From NCBI GenBank assembly GCA_934691625.1, contig CAKUTA010000009.1:18666-82665 (forward strand): a DNA stretch of 64,000 bases, read 5' to 3'. The stretch's first letter is position 1. The number at the start of each line of letters is the position of its first letter. A model generated the notes under the pieces. The model saw only the letters and a program-made list of their open reading frames with translations. It did not search any database and had not been told where the DNA came from. Of this stretch, positions 44,136-53,822 are shown piece by piece. This stretch comes from an uncultured Bacteroidales bacterium. GTDB lineage: Bacteria; Bacteroidota; Bacteroidia; Bacteroidales; UBA932. Made by a program: the position numbers and the translations under genes.

Positions 44136-44186
44136 TTTTCTTCGGATTAGTCTTATCGGGACTGGAATCCGGAATATCTGGCACTG

Positions 44187-44194
44187 CAAATATA
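44187..44194 (-). promoter_or_regulatory. Predicted -7 box of the leftward PUL 2 operon
   Basis: TATATTTG on the minus strand, about 52 bases before the lipoprotein ATG; no good -33 element. Confidence 0.45.
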
Positions 44195-44246
44195 CTGCAA
44201 GTTTTTCTATAATTTTCATTTCTTTTCAAAATTTTTTGAAAAATAT

Positions 44247-44276
44247 TTTGCTGGTGAAAAAATATGTGTAGATTTG
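44247..44276 (+). promoter_or_regulatory. Promoter of the rightward PUL 2 operon
   Basis: TTTG (44247-44250), 18 bases, TAGATTTG (44269-44276). Transcription would start near 44283, about 309 bases before the SusC ATG; the MITE-like element then lies in the leader. Confidence 0.6.
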
Positions 44277-44418
44277 CAGTTGAAAAACGTTTTTTACTAC
44301 GTTTTGTAAGATGAAATGAAAAAGATAATTGGAAGACATTAAAATATAAAATAGTAAACTTCAATTATTGAGAACATGGAACCGGAATCTGGCAAGACTA
44401 TTAGTATCATGTTTTTTT

Positions 44419-44581
44419 AGAAGCTGTTTAAATTTATTTATTAGAAACTTTGAGGAAGTAAATTTAGGCAGGTTCGACGGATCTTCGAGGCGGATAGTGA
44501 ATACTATCTGACGAGAAAGTCCGGAAGGAGATGACGAACTTAAGCCTCAAAGGACTTTTTTAATAAACTTAAACAGATTCT
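44419..44581. mobile_element. MITE-like element with terminal inverted repeats in the SusC leader
   Basis: 163 bases. The first 20 bases (from AGAAGCTGTTTAA) match the reverse complement of the last 20 at 18 of 20 positions, and CTTTGAGG (44448-44455) pairs with CCTCAAAG (44545-44552). Inside, GATAGT/ACTATC (44493-44508) forms a perfect small hairpin, and AAAGTCC (44516-44522) with GGACTTT (44552-44558) plus T-run forms a terminator-like stem. Ends of the AGAAGCTGTTTAA type resemble Bacteroides insertion-sequence termini as I remember them. No transposase is encoded and no clear target duplication is visible; a structured leader is an alternative reading. Confidence 0.55.
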
Positions 44582-44591
44582 TATAATTGAA

Positions 44592-47500
44592 ATGAAGTTG
44601 AGATATAATTTGACCGTATTTATTTCGGTCTTGACTCTCCTTGCCGCCTTTCCTCGGTATGTCATGGCGCAGACGGGCGAGATCTCTGTTTCGGGAAAGA
44701 TTCTTGACGAAACCGGAGAACCTGTTGTCGGAGCCTTTGTGTTCATACCTGGTACGGCTAAAGGGGCGACTGCGGATATCGACGGTGTGTACTCTATCAC
44801 CGTTCCATCTGACGCGACATTGGAATTCAGCTGCGTGGGCTACAGGAAGGTAACTGAAAAAGTGGCCGGGCGCAAAGTTATTAATGTGGTTCTGGCTGCC
44901 GATAACACTTCTCTTGAAGAGAGTGTGGTGGTCGGATACGGAATCCAGAAGCGCCGTGACATCGTGGGTGCTGTCGAGAGCATCACCACGGACGACATGC
45001 AAGAGAGAATGGGCTCTTCGATGAGCATCTCCAGGACTCTGCAGGGTGCTGTCCCGGGATTGACGATGACATTTTCTGACGGCAAGCCTAACAGAGGCGC
45101 GACAGTGCGTATCCGTGGTGCGGAGAACTCTATCGGCTCCGGTGGCTCTGCCCTGGTTCTGGTGGACGGCATCGAGGCGGACATGTCCACAGTCAATCCG
45201 GACGATATCGCATCTGTGACAGTGCTGAAGGACGCTTCCTCTACGGCTGTGTATGGAGCCAGGGGTACATTCGGTGTTATCCTCCTTACTACCAAGACAC
45301 CATCCAAGGGGCAGGCGAAAATCTCCTATAACGGAACATTCTCCATATATAAACGGACCGTGACACCTCAGATGGTGACTAATGGGTATGATTTCACGAC
45401 CACATTCCTGGAGTCATATATTAATGACAAGGGAACGGATCCTGCGAACATAAACAATGTGTTCAAGTTCTCCCGAACATGGTACAGCGAACTGGAGAAG
45501 CGGAACAGCGATCCTTCATACGAGAAGTGGACAATCAACAACAAGGGGGCATACGAATACTTCGGAAATACGAACTGGTATGATGTGTTCTACAGAAAGT
45601 TCACTACCGGACAGCAGCACAATGTCAGTGTTACAGGCGGTTCCGATATCGCCAACTACTATGTCTCCGGGCGTATGTTCGAGCAGGACGGAATCTATAA
45701 CGCCGGCGATGAGAAATACCGCCAGTTCAATGTGAAGGCGAAAGGTTCCGTGAAGATCAGGCCATGGTTCAAGGTGGATAATACCACCGACTTCATGATA
45801 AGGACCTCGCATCAGCCTACTGCCCATACGGGCATTGACTCTACTCCGGTGAATATCAACCGTATGATTAATCATCAGGGCTATCCTGTCGCCCTTGTCA
45901 CCAATCCTGACGGCACCTGGACAGAGGCTGCCGTATATACCGGATGGGCTGGCTTTGTCGAGGGAAACTCATGGAGAAAGGACAAGAAATTCGACATGAC
46001 CAACAAAACATCCGTCACCATAGACTTCATAAAGGATGTTCTTGTCGGAAGCGCTGATTTCAGCATCTACTATAACCAGACAGAACGCCGCCAGGCATTG
46101 AACAGCTATACTTTCTATACTGCTCCTGACAGCCCTGCGCAGAGGCCGGCAGGCTCTCTCTATGAAGAACGATCCTATAACCGTAACAGGCTTGTTGGCA
46201 ATGCGACATTGACATACACTCCGAAGCTCGGAAAAAATAATTCATTGACGGTTCTTGCAGGCTGGAACATCGAGGACTTCAATTACAAGACAAATCTCAT
46301 CAGCCGTGAGGGAATCATGATTCCTGACCGGCCTAACTTCGATCTCCTTAACGGAGAGGCGATGAAGATCGCGGATAACGGAAGCTCTTCATCAGCTCTG
46401 GTCGGTGCATTCTATCGTGTCAGCTACAGCTACAAGTCCAGATATCTTTTCGAGACCAGCGGGCGTTATGACGGGAACAGCAAGTTTCCTTCCAATCAGA
46501 GATGGGGCTTCTTCCCTTCTGCATCTGCCGGATGGCGTATCTCTGAAGAAGGCTTCCTGAAGGATGCGGACTGGCTGGACAATTTGAAAATCAGGGTCTC
46601 TGCCGGTACGGCAGGAAACGGCCTTATCAGTAATGCCTATGCCTATCTGTCGAAGATGAGCATTTCCCAGTCTTCTCTGCTTAACAACGGAACAGTGTTC
46701 AACTATACTTCAGCTCCGGCTCCTATCCCTAGCTCTTTGACATGGGAGAAGGCTACCACTTATGATGCGGGTCTCGACTTCGAGGCTCTGAACGGCCGTC
46801 TGAACTTCTCCGGAGACATATACAGGAAGGCGACTACGGACATGTATGTGACTGGCGATGAACTCCCGGCGGTTTATGGAAACAGTGCACCGAAAGGAAA
46901 CTATGCCGACATGAGAACTGACGGATGGGAGTTCAGCCTCTCTTGGAGAGATTCCTATAAGGTTGCAGGTAAGGTGCTCAGCTACAATATCAAGGCTTCC
47001 GTATGGGACTATGTGAGCAAGATTACCCGCTATACCAGCAAGACCAATACTCTGCCTACCAACTATGCGGTTCACTACTATGAGGGCATGACTCTCGGTG
47101 AACTGTGGGGCTATAAGTGTACAGGCCTCTTCCAGAGTGACGAGGAAGCGCAGACTCATGCCAACTATACGAAATTCGATGGGGACAATGTCGTATGGTC
47201 GGCCGGAGATCCCAGGTATGAGGACCTTAACGGTGACGGTTATGTGAACAACGGGAACAATACCCTCGATAACCATGGCGACCTTATAAAGATAGGCAAT
47301 ACGAACCCTCGCTATATGTACAGCATCCAGGGAGGCATCAGCTGGAACGGCATCGGCCTCAGCATGATGTGGCAGGGCGTAGGCAAGCGCGACTGGTATC
47401 CTGCCAAGGAGTCAGGGTATTTCTGGGGACAGTACGGACGCCCTTACAGCATGGCATTGCCTTGGCACACATCGGACAGGTGGTCTGAAGATAACCGTGA

Positions 47501-47864
47501 TGCCTATTGGCCTAGGCTTGTCGCTTATCAGGCGAGCGGTGCGCAGCGTATCCTTTCACAGCCGAATACCCGATACCTGCAGAGCGCCAGGTATATCAGG
47601 ATGAAGAACCTGACATTGGACTACAGCTTCCCTAAGAAGGTCGTCGAGGCCATGAGGCTTCAGAATCTCAAGATTTTCTTCTCTGGCGAAAACCTGCTTA
47701 CGTTCACGCCGCTCAGGCATCATGCGAAGAACTATGATCCGGAAGGGCTTTATCCTGGAGACCAGGACTGGGGTACGAACAAGTCCGGTTCCGACAACTA
47801 TGGTGACGGTGACGGATATCCGACAATGCGTTCTTATACTTTCGGTCTGAATATCACATTTTAA
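44592..47864 (+). CDS. SusC/RagA-family TonB-dependent outer-membrane transporter (PUL 2)
   Basis: 1090 residues. Signal peptide (ends near AFPRYVMAQ, residue 27), regulatory-like N-terminal extension (about 32-112, SVSGKILDETGEPVVGAFVF), TonB entry EESVVVGYGIQKR, plug domain (SMSISRTLQGAVPGLTMTF, VRIRGAENSIG, ALVLVDGIEADM, VTVLKDASSTAVYGARG) and a barrel ending in aromatic F (FGLNITF). The ligand is presumably released or captured by the phosphoesterase, SusD and the BACON lipoprotein around it. The SusD-like gene starts 9 bases downstream. The protein is similar in plan, but clearly not identical, to the PUL 1 SusC. Confidence 0.96.
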   Translation: MKLRYNLTVFISVLTLLAAFPRYVMAQTGEISVSGKILDETGEPVVGAFVFIPGTAKGATADIDGVYSITVPSDATLEFSCVGYRKVTEKVAGRKVINVVLAADNTSLEESVVVGYGIQKRRDIVGAVESITTDDMQERMGSSMSISRTLQGAVPGLTMTFSDGKPNRGATVRIRGAENSIGSGGSALVLVDGIEADMSTVNPDDIASVTVLKDASSTAVYGARGTFGVILLTTKTPSKGQAKISYNGTFSIYKRTVTPQMVTNGYDFTTTFLESYINDKGTDPANINNVFKFSRTWYSELEKRNSDPSYEKWTINNKGAYEYFGNTNWYDVFYRKFTTGQQHNVSVTGGSDIANYYVSGRMFEQDGIYNAGDEKYRQFNVKAKGSVKIRPWFKVDNTTDFMIRTSHQPTAHTGIDSTPVNINRMINHQGYPVALVTNPDGTWTEAAVYTGWAGFVEGNSWRKDKKFDMTNKTSVTIDFIKDVLVGSADFSIYYNQTERRQALNSYTFYTAPDSPAQRPAGSLYEERSYNRNRLVGNATLTYTPKLGKNNSLTVLAGWNIEDFNYKTNLISREGIMIPDRPNFDLLNGEAMKIADNGSSSSALVGAFYRVSYSYKSRYLFETSGRYDGNSKFPSNQRWGFFPSASAGWRISEEGFLKDADWLDNLKIRVSAGTAGNGLISNAYAYLSKMSISQSSLLNNGTVFNYTSAPAPIPSSLTWEKATTYDAGLDFEALNGRLNFSGDIYRKATTDMYVTGDELPAVYGNSAPKGNYADMRTDGWEFSLSWRDSYKVAGKVLSYNIKASVWDYVSKITRYTSKTNTLPTNYAVHYYEGMTLGELWGYKCTGLFQSDEEAQTHANYTKFDGDNVVWSAGDPRYEDLNGDGYVNNGNNTLDNHGDLIKIGNTNPRYMYSIQGGISWNGIGLSMMWQGVGKRDWYPAKESGYFWGQYGRPYSMALPWHTSDRWSEDNRDAYWPRLVAYQASGAQRILSQPNTRYLQSARYIRMKNLTLDYSFPKKVVEAMRLQNLKIFFSGENLLTFTPLRHHAKNYDPEGLYPGDQDWGTNKSGSDNYGDGDGYPTMRSYTFGLNITF

Positions 47865-47873
47865 CTAGAAGAT

Positions 47874-49652
47874 ATGATGAAACTCAATATATCATTATTT
47901 GCCGCGGCAGCATTGCTGCTGACTTCCTGCGAGGGATTTCTCAACAGGGAGCCTATCGCTGAGATCGGTTCGGGGGACTACTTCACGGACGAGAACTCGC
48001 TGGTGACATATACCAACGGTTTCCTCCAGAAATATACTCCGGATTATAAGGAGCTTGGTTTCGGAGATGGCTACTCGGACATCGTGGCGACCAAGAGTTC
48101 GTTCACATTCCTGACAAACCCGTCATGGAATGCTGATATCCAGGGAGGCTGGAGCTCTGGTGACTGGAATGCAATATATAATATTAACTATTTCCTGGCA
48201 CATTTCAGGGAAGTGAAAGGCGTTTCGGAAGAGACCCTGAGGCATTATGAGGGTACTGCAAGGTTCTGGAGAGCATGGCAGTACTGGAGCAAGGTCAAGG
48301 ACTTCGGTGCGGTTCCATGGTATGACGAGCCTATTGACCCGGATGATGCGGAACAGCTCTACAAGGGGCGTGACAGCCGTGAGTATGTGATGGACAAGGT
48401 CCTGGAGGATCTTACGTATGCATGCGAGAACTGCTATGACAAGGATCCGTGGATAAATAATGCCAGGGTAAACAAGTATGTCGCGCTGGCATTCAAGTCC
48501 AGAGTCTGCCTGTTCGAGGGGACCTACAGAAAATACCACAGCGTGGATCCTTCCACAGGAAAGGCCTGGGAAGACAAGAACGGCTCGGAGAAATTTCTCC
48601 GCGAGTGCGTCAAGGCAGATGAGGAGCTTATGAACTCAGGTGCCTATTCTCTTGTGAGCAATCCTGCCAATGTCCAGACACAGTACAGGAAGCTCTTTAC
48701 CCAGGAGTCTGTTGACCATACGGAAATCATCTGGGCACGTGAGATGAGCACAGGACTTACTACATTCCATTCTCTCACATGGTATTATACGTCAGGAAGC
48801 ATGGGCGAGAGATGGTCTCTGGACCAGGACTTTGTGAAGACATATCTGAATCTTGACGGTTCTCGCCATACTGCTGAAAACGAGCCGTTTACGGAAGAGA
48901 TCAAGAACCGTGACTACAGGCTTCAGCAGAGCATAATCACTCCTGGCTATAAAAAGCTGGTCGGTGGGGTTCCTGCTCCGACCGCCCCGGACTTCTCTGT
49001 CACATTGACAGGATACCAGGTGATAAAGTTCAATATTGATGATAAGGGGTATGAGTCTGCCAGTATCTGCTATAACTCTCTTCCGATCTTCCGCTATGCC
49101 GAGATTCTTCTTGACTATGCCGAGGCGAAGGCCGAACTTGGAGAGTTCAGCGATGATGTCTGGAACAGGACTATAAGACCTCTCCGCGAGAGAGCCGGAG
49201 TCAACGGTAAAAGGCCTTCAGAGGTAGACCCTTATCTTAAAGAATATTACGGGGTCAGTGACAGCGATATCCTTGAAATCAGAAGGGAACGTGCCGTCGA
49301 GCTGCTTCTTGAAGGACGCAGATATGATGATCTCATGCGCTGGCATCTCGGGGAACTTCTGAACAAGGAGTGGTATGGAATGTATATCCCGGCTATGGAT
49401 ACGGCATACGACCTGAATGGAGATGGAATCAATGATGTGTGTGTCGTCAATGATAAGGCCGGAAACGAAAGCGGAGTGTCATATATCGTGCTGAATGCAT
49501 CTAATTCCCAGTATTCACTGGAGAACGGCACCAGCGGGCGCCTTGTCTATAGCGTGGTCAGGAACTTCGAGGAGAAGAGATATCTCAGGCCGGTTCCTAA
49601 GACTGCGACCAATCTCAATCCAGCTCTTGGGCAAAACTACTATTGGAAATAA
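47874..49652 (+). CDS. SusD/RagB-family surface lipoprotein (PUL 2)
   Basis: 592 residues; lipoprotein signal MMKLNISLFAAAALLLTSC (the second Met at 47877 is an equally good start). Mature protein begins EGFLNREPIAEIGSGDYFTDENS, the usual SusD opening. Further landmarks: FWRAWQYWSKVKDFGAVPWYDEPI, YVALAFKSRVCLFEGTYRKYH, EIRRERAVELLLEGRRYDDLMRWHLGELL and RPVPKTATNLNPALGQNYYW. It pairs with the SusC upstream to bind substrate at the surface. A 13-base gap leads into the phosphoesterase gene. Confidence 0.96.
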   Translation: MMKLNISLFAAAALLLTSCEGFLNREPIAEIGSGDYFTDENSLVTYTNGFLQKYTPDYKELGFGDGYSDIVATKSSFTFLTNPSWNADIQGGWSSGDWNAIYNINYFLAHFREVKGVSEETLRHYEGTARFWRAWQYWSKVKDFGAVPWYDEPIDPDDAEQLYKGRDSREYVMDKVLEDLTYACENCYDKDPWINNARVNKYVALAFKSRVCLFEGTYRKYHSVDPSTGKAWEDKNGSEKFLRECVKADEELMNSGAYSLVSNPANVQTQYRKLFTQESVDHTEIIWAREMSTGLTTFHSLTWYYTSGSMGERWSLDQDFVKTYLNLDGSRHTAENEPFTEEIKNRDYRLQQSIITPGYKKLVGGVPAPTAPDFSVTLTGYQVIKFNIDDKGYESASICYNSLPIFRYAEILLDYAEAKAELGEFSDDVWNRTIRPLRERAGVNGKRPSEVDPYLKEYYGVSDSDILEIRRERAVELLLEGRRYDDLMRWHLGELLNKEWYGMYIPAMDTAYDLNGDGINDVCVVNDKAGNESGVSYIVLNASNSQYSLENGTSGRLVYSVVRNFEEKRYLRPVPKTATNLNPALGQNYYWK

Positions 49653-49665
49653 CGGAAACTGAAAG

Positions 49666-51240
49666 ATGAGACATTTCATTAAAAATACAATAATGCTCGC
49701 AGTCCTGTCAACGTCGATACTGGCAGGCTGCAGCAAGGATGATATGCCGAAGCTCAATACTTCAATAGCCGAAGGCAATGACATCTACGGCGTGGTGACG
49801 GATACTGACGGCAACAGGCTTCAGGGCGTGACTGTCAGTGACGGGTACAGCTGCAGCGTGACAGATGCCAACGGCGTATATCAGCTGAAGCGCGGAGAGT
49901 TCTCCTATCAGGTGTTCGTGTCTGTTCCGGCGGACTGCAAGATCCCTGTCAAGGATGGGCAGCCTTATTTCTGGAAGCAGCTTTCAAGTGGGCAGGAACG
50001 CTATGACTTTTCTCTGGAGAAGCTTGCCGCGGTCGAGAATGATTTCAATCTGTTCTGCATTGCTGACCCGCAGTGCCAGAATGACTCGCATATCGCGAGG
50101 TATATGAACGAGACTGTGCCGGATATCATTGAGCAGGTCAATGCCTCCACGCTTCCTGTCTATGGCATGGTCCTGGGCGACGTGGGGTACAATACTGCCG
50201 GAGGAGATTATACCAATAAGGTGTTTCCTCTGATGAAGATTGCTCTTTCCACAGACAAGAACGCCGGCCTTCCTATCTTCAAGATAATGGGTAACCATGA
50301 CTATAAGGTCAACAATGTGAAGATGAAGGACTATACTGTGGCTCATGATATTGCTGTGCAGAGGAACTTCGAGATGGCCTTCGGCCCTATCAACTACTCG
50401 TTCAACCGCGGGCAGGCTCACATCATCGGGATGGATGACATGATTTTTGCAGGACACGACGACTATGAACTTGGCTTCCGTGACGACCAGCTTGAATGGC
50501 TGAAGCAGGATCTCGCCAATGTCCCTAAGGATAAGATGATTATCTTTTGCGTGCACATTCCGCTCAGGAACAGCAAGAATCAGAATGTTCAGGAGGTGCT
50601 TGCCCTATTGAAGGAATATGCGTGCGTCCATGTGATGTCCGGCCATACCCATTATGCTGAGAATGATGAATATTCTGATCACTATGAGCATGTGCATGGT
50701 GCAGCCTGCGGTGCATGGTGGCATTCAACCATCAATACTGACGGGACACCTAACGGCTATGCCATCTACAGGATAGAGGGCACCGGCATCACTGACTGGG
50801 TTTACAAGGCTACAGGAAAGAGTGAAAATTTCCAGGTCCGCCTGTACCGGGGCCGAGATGTATTCTTCCCTGGTTTCAATAAATCATATCAGTTCTTCTA
50901 TCATGCTGACAATGACCTTATTGCCGATATCTGGAATGCTGACAGCGCATGGAAGATAGAGGTCTATGAAAACGGCAGCCTTTCCGGCGAGATGGTTCCT
51001 TTCGGGAGCGAGACCACGGGAAAGAGCCGTGATGCCTGGGCCACAGGCTTCCATTGCGGAGTTCAGGGACGTGGCGATAATTATGACAGGACATACAACT
51101 CCCACATGTTCCATTATGCTCTGAAAGATCCGTCAGCGGAAGTGAAAGTCATTGCTACTGACCGTTTCGGCAAGAAATTCGAGCAGGATTACATCACAAC
51201 AAACACGGTAGATGACTACCCGGATGAATTTGGATTATAA
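49666..51240 (+). CDS. Calcineurin-like metallophosphoesterase lipoprotein (PUL 2)
   Basis: 524 residues; lipoprotein signal LSTSILAGC. A carboxypeptidase-regulatory-like/MetallophosN module (about 38-100, YGVVTDTDGNRLQGVTVSDGY) precedes the catalytic domain (about 125-360): CIADPQ (the first metal ligand is Asp, but the usual GD-H is AD-Q), VLGDVGY, MGNHDYK, FCVHIP and MSGHTHY. A MetallophosC-type C-terminal domain (about 375-524) follows. It should hydrolyse phosphoesters on the cell surface or in the periplasm. The gene is directly followed, after 11 bases, by the glycerol-1-phosphate dehydrogenase gene, which suggests the phosphoesterase releases glycerol 1-phosphate or a precursor; this is inference. 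Confidence 0.9.
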   Translation: MRHFIKNTIMLAVLSTSILAGCSKDDMPKLNTSIAEGNDIYGVVTDTDGNRLQGVTVSDGYSCSVTDANGVYQLKRGEFSYQVFVSVPADCKIPVKDGQPYFWKQLSSGQERYDFSLEKLAAVENDFNLFCIADPQCQNDSHIARYMNETVPDIIEQVNASTLPVYGMVLGDVGYNTAGGDYTNKVFPLMKIALSTDKNAGLPIFKIMGNHDYKVNNVKMKDYTVAHDIAVQRNFEMAFGPINYSFNRGQAHIIGMDDMIFAGHDDYELGFRDDQLEWLKQDLANVPKDKMIIFCVHIPLRNSKNQNVQEVLALLKEYACVHVMSGHTHYAENDEYSDHYEHVHGAACGAWWHSTINTDGTPNGYAIYRIEGTGITDWVYKATGKSENFQVRLYRGRDVFFPGFNKSYQFFYHADNDLIADIWNADSAWKIEVYENGSLSGEMVPFGSETTGKSRDAWATGFHCGVQGRGDNYDRTYNSHMFHYALKDPSAEVKVIATDRFGKKFEQDYITTNTVDDYPDEFGL

Positions 51241-51251
51241 ATTTTTTGACT

Positions 51252-52595
51252 ATGAATGAAATTGAAATGGCCCTTGAGAGGGCAAGAGATACCAAGGCCC
51301 TGGAATTCGGGGTCGGGGCAATGGAAAAGGTTCCGGCTATGTTCAGAAAACTGTTTCCGGGGAAGAAAGCTATTGTGGTTGCGGACCATAATACATACAG
51401 GGCTGCAGGAGAGTCAGTTGACGGATACCTCAGGGCTGCAGGAATTGATACGGAGTCCCCGTTTATCTTCACGGATCCGGACCTGTTTGCTGAATGGTCA
51501 TATATCGAGCAGCTTGAGGCTTTTCTGAAGGAACGCGATGTCATAGCCGTGGCTGTGGGCTCAGGTGTCATAAATGACCTTACGAAGCTTGTGTCGAGCC
51601 ATCTCGGCAGGCGTTATATAATAGTAGGCACTGCTGCTTCAATGGACGGATATACCGCCTACGGCGCATCTATCACGTACCAGGGCAACAAGCAGACATT
51701 TGATTGTCCTGCCCCTCTTGGCATGGTGTTCGATCCTGCTGTTGCGGCAAAGGCCCCGGAAGGGATGTCCGCATCTGGATACGGTGATCTGATGGCCAAG
51801 ATTCCTGCCGGTGCTGACTGGATTATTGCCGACGCAGTTGACAGCGAAAGCATCGACCCGTTTGCATTCTCTCTTGTGCAGAAGCATCTGCGTGAGGCAT
51901 TGTCCGACCCGGATGCTGTGGCATCAGGTGATGTCGAAGCCACTGGGAAACTGGCTGACGGCTTGATTATGAGTGGTTTCGCTATGCAGGCAATGTCTTC
52001 CAGCCGCCCTGCGTCCGGAACTGATCATCAGTTCAGCCATTACTGGGATATGGAAGGACTGTGTTATAAAGGCAAGCATGTCTCACATGGATTCAAGGTC
52101 TCTATCGGTACTCTTGTCTCTACCGCATGCCTCGAGTATCTTCTGGACAAGGACTTTGCAGCGTTTGATGTGGACAAGGCTGTCGCGCAGTGGCCTGAAT
52201 GGGAGGATATGGAAAAGCATATCCATGAGGTCTTTGCCGGAAAGCCAGGACATCTTGCAAGGGGACTTGCTGAGAGCAAGGGCAAGTACACCGACAAGGA
52301 TGGGGTGCGCCGGCAGCTTGAGGCAGTCCGGGACAGCTGGCCGGAGCTCAGGGAAAAAATCAGAAGGCAGATCATTCCTTTTGACGAGGTACACAGCTGC
52401 CTGAAGCGTGTGGGAGCACCTTATGAGCCTGAAATGATAGGAGTCAGCAGGGAGAAGCTCCGCAGTACTTTCCGTGCCATCCCGTTCATGCGGAACAGGT
52501 TCACAGGCATAGACCTTATATATAGGGCAGGCCTGATGGATGAGGTAGAAAATCACTTGTTCGGCAAGGGCGGTCATTACGAATGCCAGATATGA
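51252..52595 (+). CDS. egsA: sn-Glycerol-1-phosphate dehydrogenase (AraM/EgsA family)
   Basis: 447 residues from the ATG at 51252. Iron-alcohol-dehydrogenase/dehydroquinate-synthase fold: nucleotide-binding AVAVGSGVINDLTKLVSS (about 98-115) and GTAASMDGYTAYGAS, then the metal ligands in SGYGDLMAK and SRPASGTDHQFSHYWDM, and HGFKVSIGTLVS. The PASG-(T/A)-(D/E)-H-x-x-SHYW block is diagnostic of AraM-type G1P dehydrogenases, which interconvert sn-glycerol 1-phosphate and dihydroxyacetone phosphate with NAD(P)H and a divalent metal. No signal peptide, so it is cytoplasmic. It has about 100 residues of C-terminal extension (EEDMEKHIHE ... RFTGIDLIYRAGLMDE) as in bacterial AraM. It overlaps the next gene by 4 bases (ATGA). 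In archaea the reverse direction makes lipid backbones; in this catabolic context oxidation to DHAP is more likely. Confidence 0.88.
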   Translation: MNEIEMALERARDTKALEFGVGAMEKVPAMFRKLFPGKKAIVVADHNTYRAAGESVDGYLRAAGIDTESPFIFTDPDLFAEWSYIEQLEAFLKERDVIAVAVGSGVINDLTKLVSSHLGRRYIIVGTAASMDGYTAYGASITYQGNKQTFDCPAPLGMVFDPAVAAKAPEGMSASGYGDLMAKIPAGADWIIADAVDSESIDPFAFSLVQKHLREALSDPDAVASGDVEATGKLADGLIMSGFAMQAMSSSRPASGTDHQFSHYWDMEGLCYKGKHVSHGFKVSIGTLVSTACLEYLLDKDFAAFDVDKAVAQWPEWEDMEKHIHEVFAGKPGHLARGLAESKGKYTDKDGVRRQLEAVRDSWPELREKIRRQIIPFDEVHSCLKRVGAPYEPEMIGVSREKLRSTFRAIPFMRNRFTGIDLIYRAGLMDEVENHLFGKGGHYECQI

Positions 52596-53764
52596 GAAAA
52601 ATTCTTGCGGCATTAGCTGCAGCAGTTATATGGTTCTCTGCCGGGGCCGGGGCTCTGGCAGAGAGCCCTTTGCCTTCAAATGTACTGGTAGGCGGACAGG
52701 CCCAGCATGTCCAGGGGATTGCTTATGATCCGGAAGGACAATGCATGTATATGTCATTTACCAGCCGTTTCCTGAAGGTGGATATGGAAGGCAATGTCCT
52801 TGCTTCGATTGACCGTATCCAGGGACATCTTGGTGCAATGACCTTCGACCCTGCCGGGCGCAAGGTCTATGCTTCTCTCGAGTGCAAGGATGACCAGATA
52901 GGGCAGGGGATAGCGAAGGTTCTGGACGTGGATGTTGTGACGGAACCTGTATTCTATATTGCCATAATTGATGTTGACAAGCTTGATGGGCTTGGTGCTG
53001 ATCCGGAGAATGGCGAGGTGATGAGGACGGTCTGTCTCAGGGAGCCATGTGCGGATTACTCTGCGGAGGTGAACATTGGCGGCAGGGCTATTAAGCATCG
53101 CTTCGGATGTTCCGGAATTGACGGCGTGACTATCGCTCCGGCTGTCGGCTCTTCGGAAAAGTCGATTTCTGCGGCAAGGAGGCTGTATCTGTATGTGGCC
53201 TATGGCATTTACAGTGACATTGACCGTGGCGACAATGACTATCAGATTATCCTTCAGTACGATCTGGAAAGCCTGGACAGGTGGGCCGAGCCTGTGAAGT
53301 TCGGGACGGTGCACCTTTCTGGACCGAAGAAGCCGAAGGCGAAGTTCTTCATCTTTACAGGCAATACGAGCTACGGTGTGCAGAATCTTGCCTATGACCC
53401 TTATACAGGCGATATGTTTATGGCGGTGTATAAAGGAAAGAAGCCTCAATATCCGAACTACAGCCTGTATGCCTTTTCTCTTGGACAGAGGCCTTACAGG
53501 GCTGCGCTGCGTGGAGTTCCATATATCCGCGGTCGTCAGAGGCAGCTGTCACTGGACAATGCTGCCGGACTGAAGGATGCGGCTACAGGTATCAATGGCT
53601 GGCGCTTCAAGTGGGGCAGCACAGGTATGGCACCTCTCGGCGGGGGCTTATGGTATATATCTGAAAATGTCAGGACCTCTGACGGGAATCAGAGCTGCAA
53701 TGCAGTCCTCTATCGCTGGACAGGTAGCCCTGATGAGCCGTTTAAGGCGGTTTCCGGAGAATGA
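52592..53764 (+). CDS. Exported beta-propeller-like protein of unknown function (PUL 2)
   Basis: I use the ATG at 52592 (390 residues), overlapping the dehydrogenase stop codon. Signal peptide (LAALAAAVIWFSAGAGALAE). Repeats of the form HVQGIAYDPEGQCMYMSF, HLGAMTFDPAGRKVYASL, YGVQNLAYDPYTGDMFMAVY suggest a beta-propeller of five or six blades. DGVTIAP and TGMAPLGGGLWYISE add conserved-looking turns. I see no catalytic motif that identifies it; it could be a phosphodiesterase/lactonase-like propeller or a binding protein. Its position between G1P dehydrogenase and the alpha-glucosidase makes it part of the same pathway. Confidence 0.75.
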   Translation: MRKILAALAAAVIWFSAGAGALAESPLPSNVLVGGQAQHVQGIAYDPEGQCMYMSFTSRFLKVDMEGNVLASIDRIQGHLGAMTFDPAGRKVYASLECKDDQIGQGIAKVLDVDVVTEPVFYIAIIDVDKLDGLGADPENGEVMRTVCLREPCADYSAEVNIGGRAIKHRFGCSGIDGVTIAPAVGSSEKSISAARRLYLYVAYGIYSDIDRGDNDYQIILQYDLESLDRWAEPVKFGTVHLSGPKKPKAKFFIFTGNTSYGVQNLAYDPYTGDMFMAVYKGKKPQYPNYSLYAFSLGQRPYRAALRGVPYIRGRQRQLSLDNAAGLKDAATGINGWRFKWGSTGMAPLGGGLWYISENVRTSDGNQSCNAVLYRWTGSPDEPFKAVSGE

Positions 53765-53822
53765 ATCATTGCGGAACCTTGAAAAATTTGCATATTTGAA
53801 GATTGAAATAAATCAATTTAGA

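Larger units (their letters stand above)
44136..44591. promoter_or_regulatory. Divergent control region of PUL 2
   Basis: 456 bases between the leftward lipoprotein and the rightward SusC gene. It holds a minus-strand -7 box (44194-44187), a plus-strand promoter (44247-44276) and a 163-base element with terminal inverted repeats (44419-44581). No gene is seen. A DeoR-type operator would be expected here, but I could not define one. Confidence 0.6.

Noticed and set aside
49984..50556. 190-codon minus-strand frame inside the PUL 2 phosphoesterase gene
   Set aside because: Antisense to a gene with all catalytic motifs; composition is that of a shadow frame.
51252..52595. Dehydroquinate synthase or glycerol dehydrogenase as identity of the G1P dehydrogenase gene
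   Set aside because: These share the fold, but the PASG-T-D-H-x-x-SHYW block and the SMDGYTAY segment fit AraM/EgsA better.
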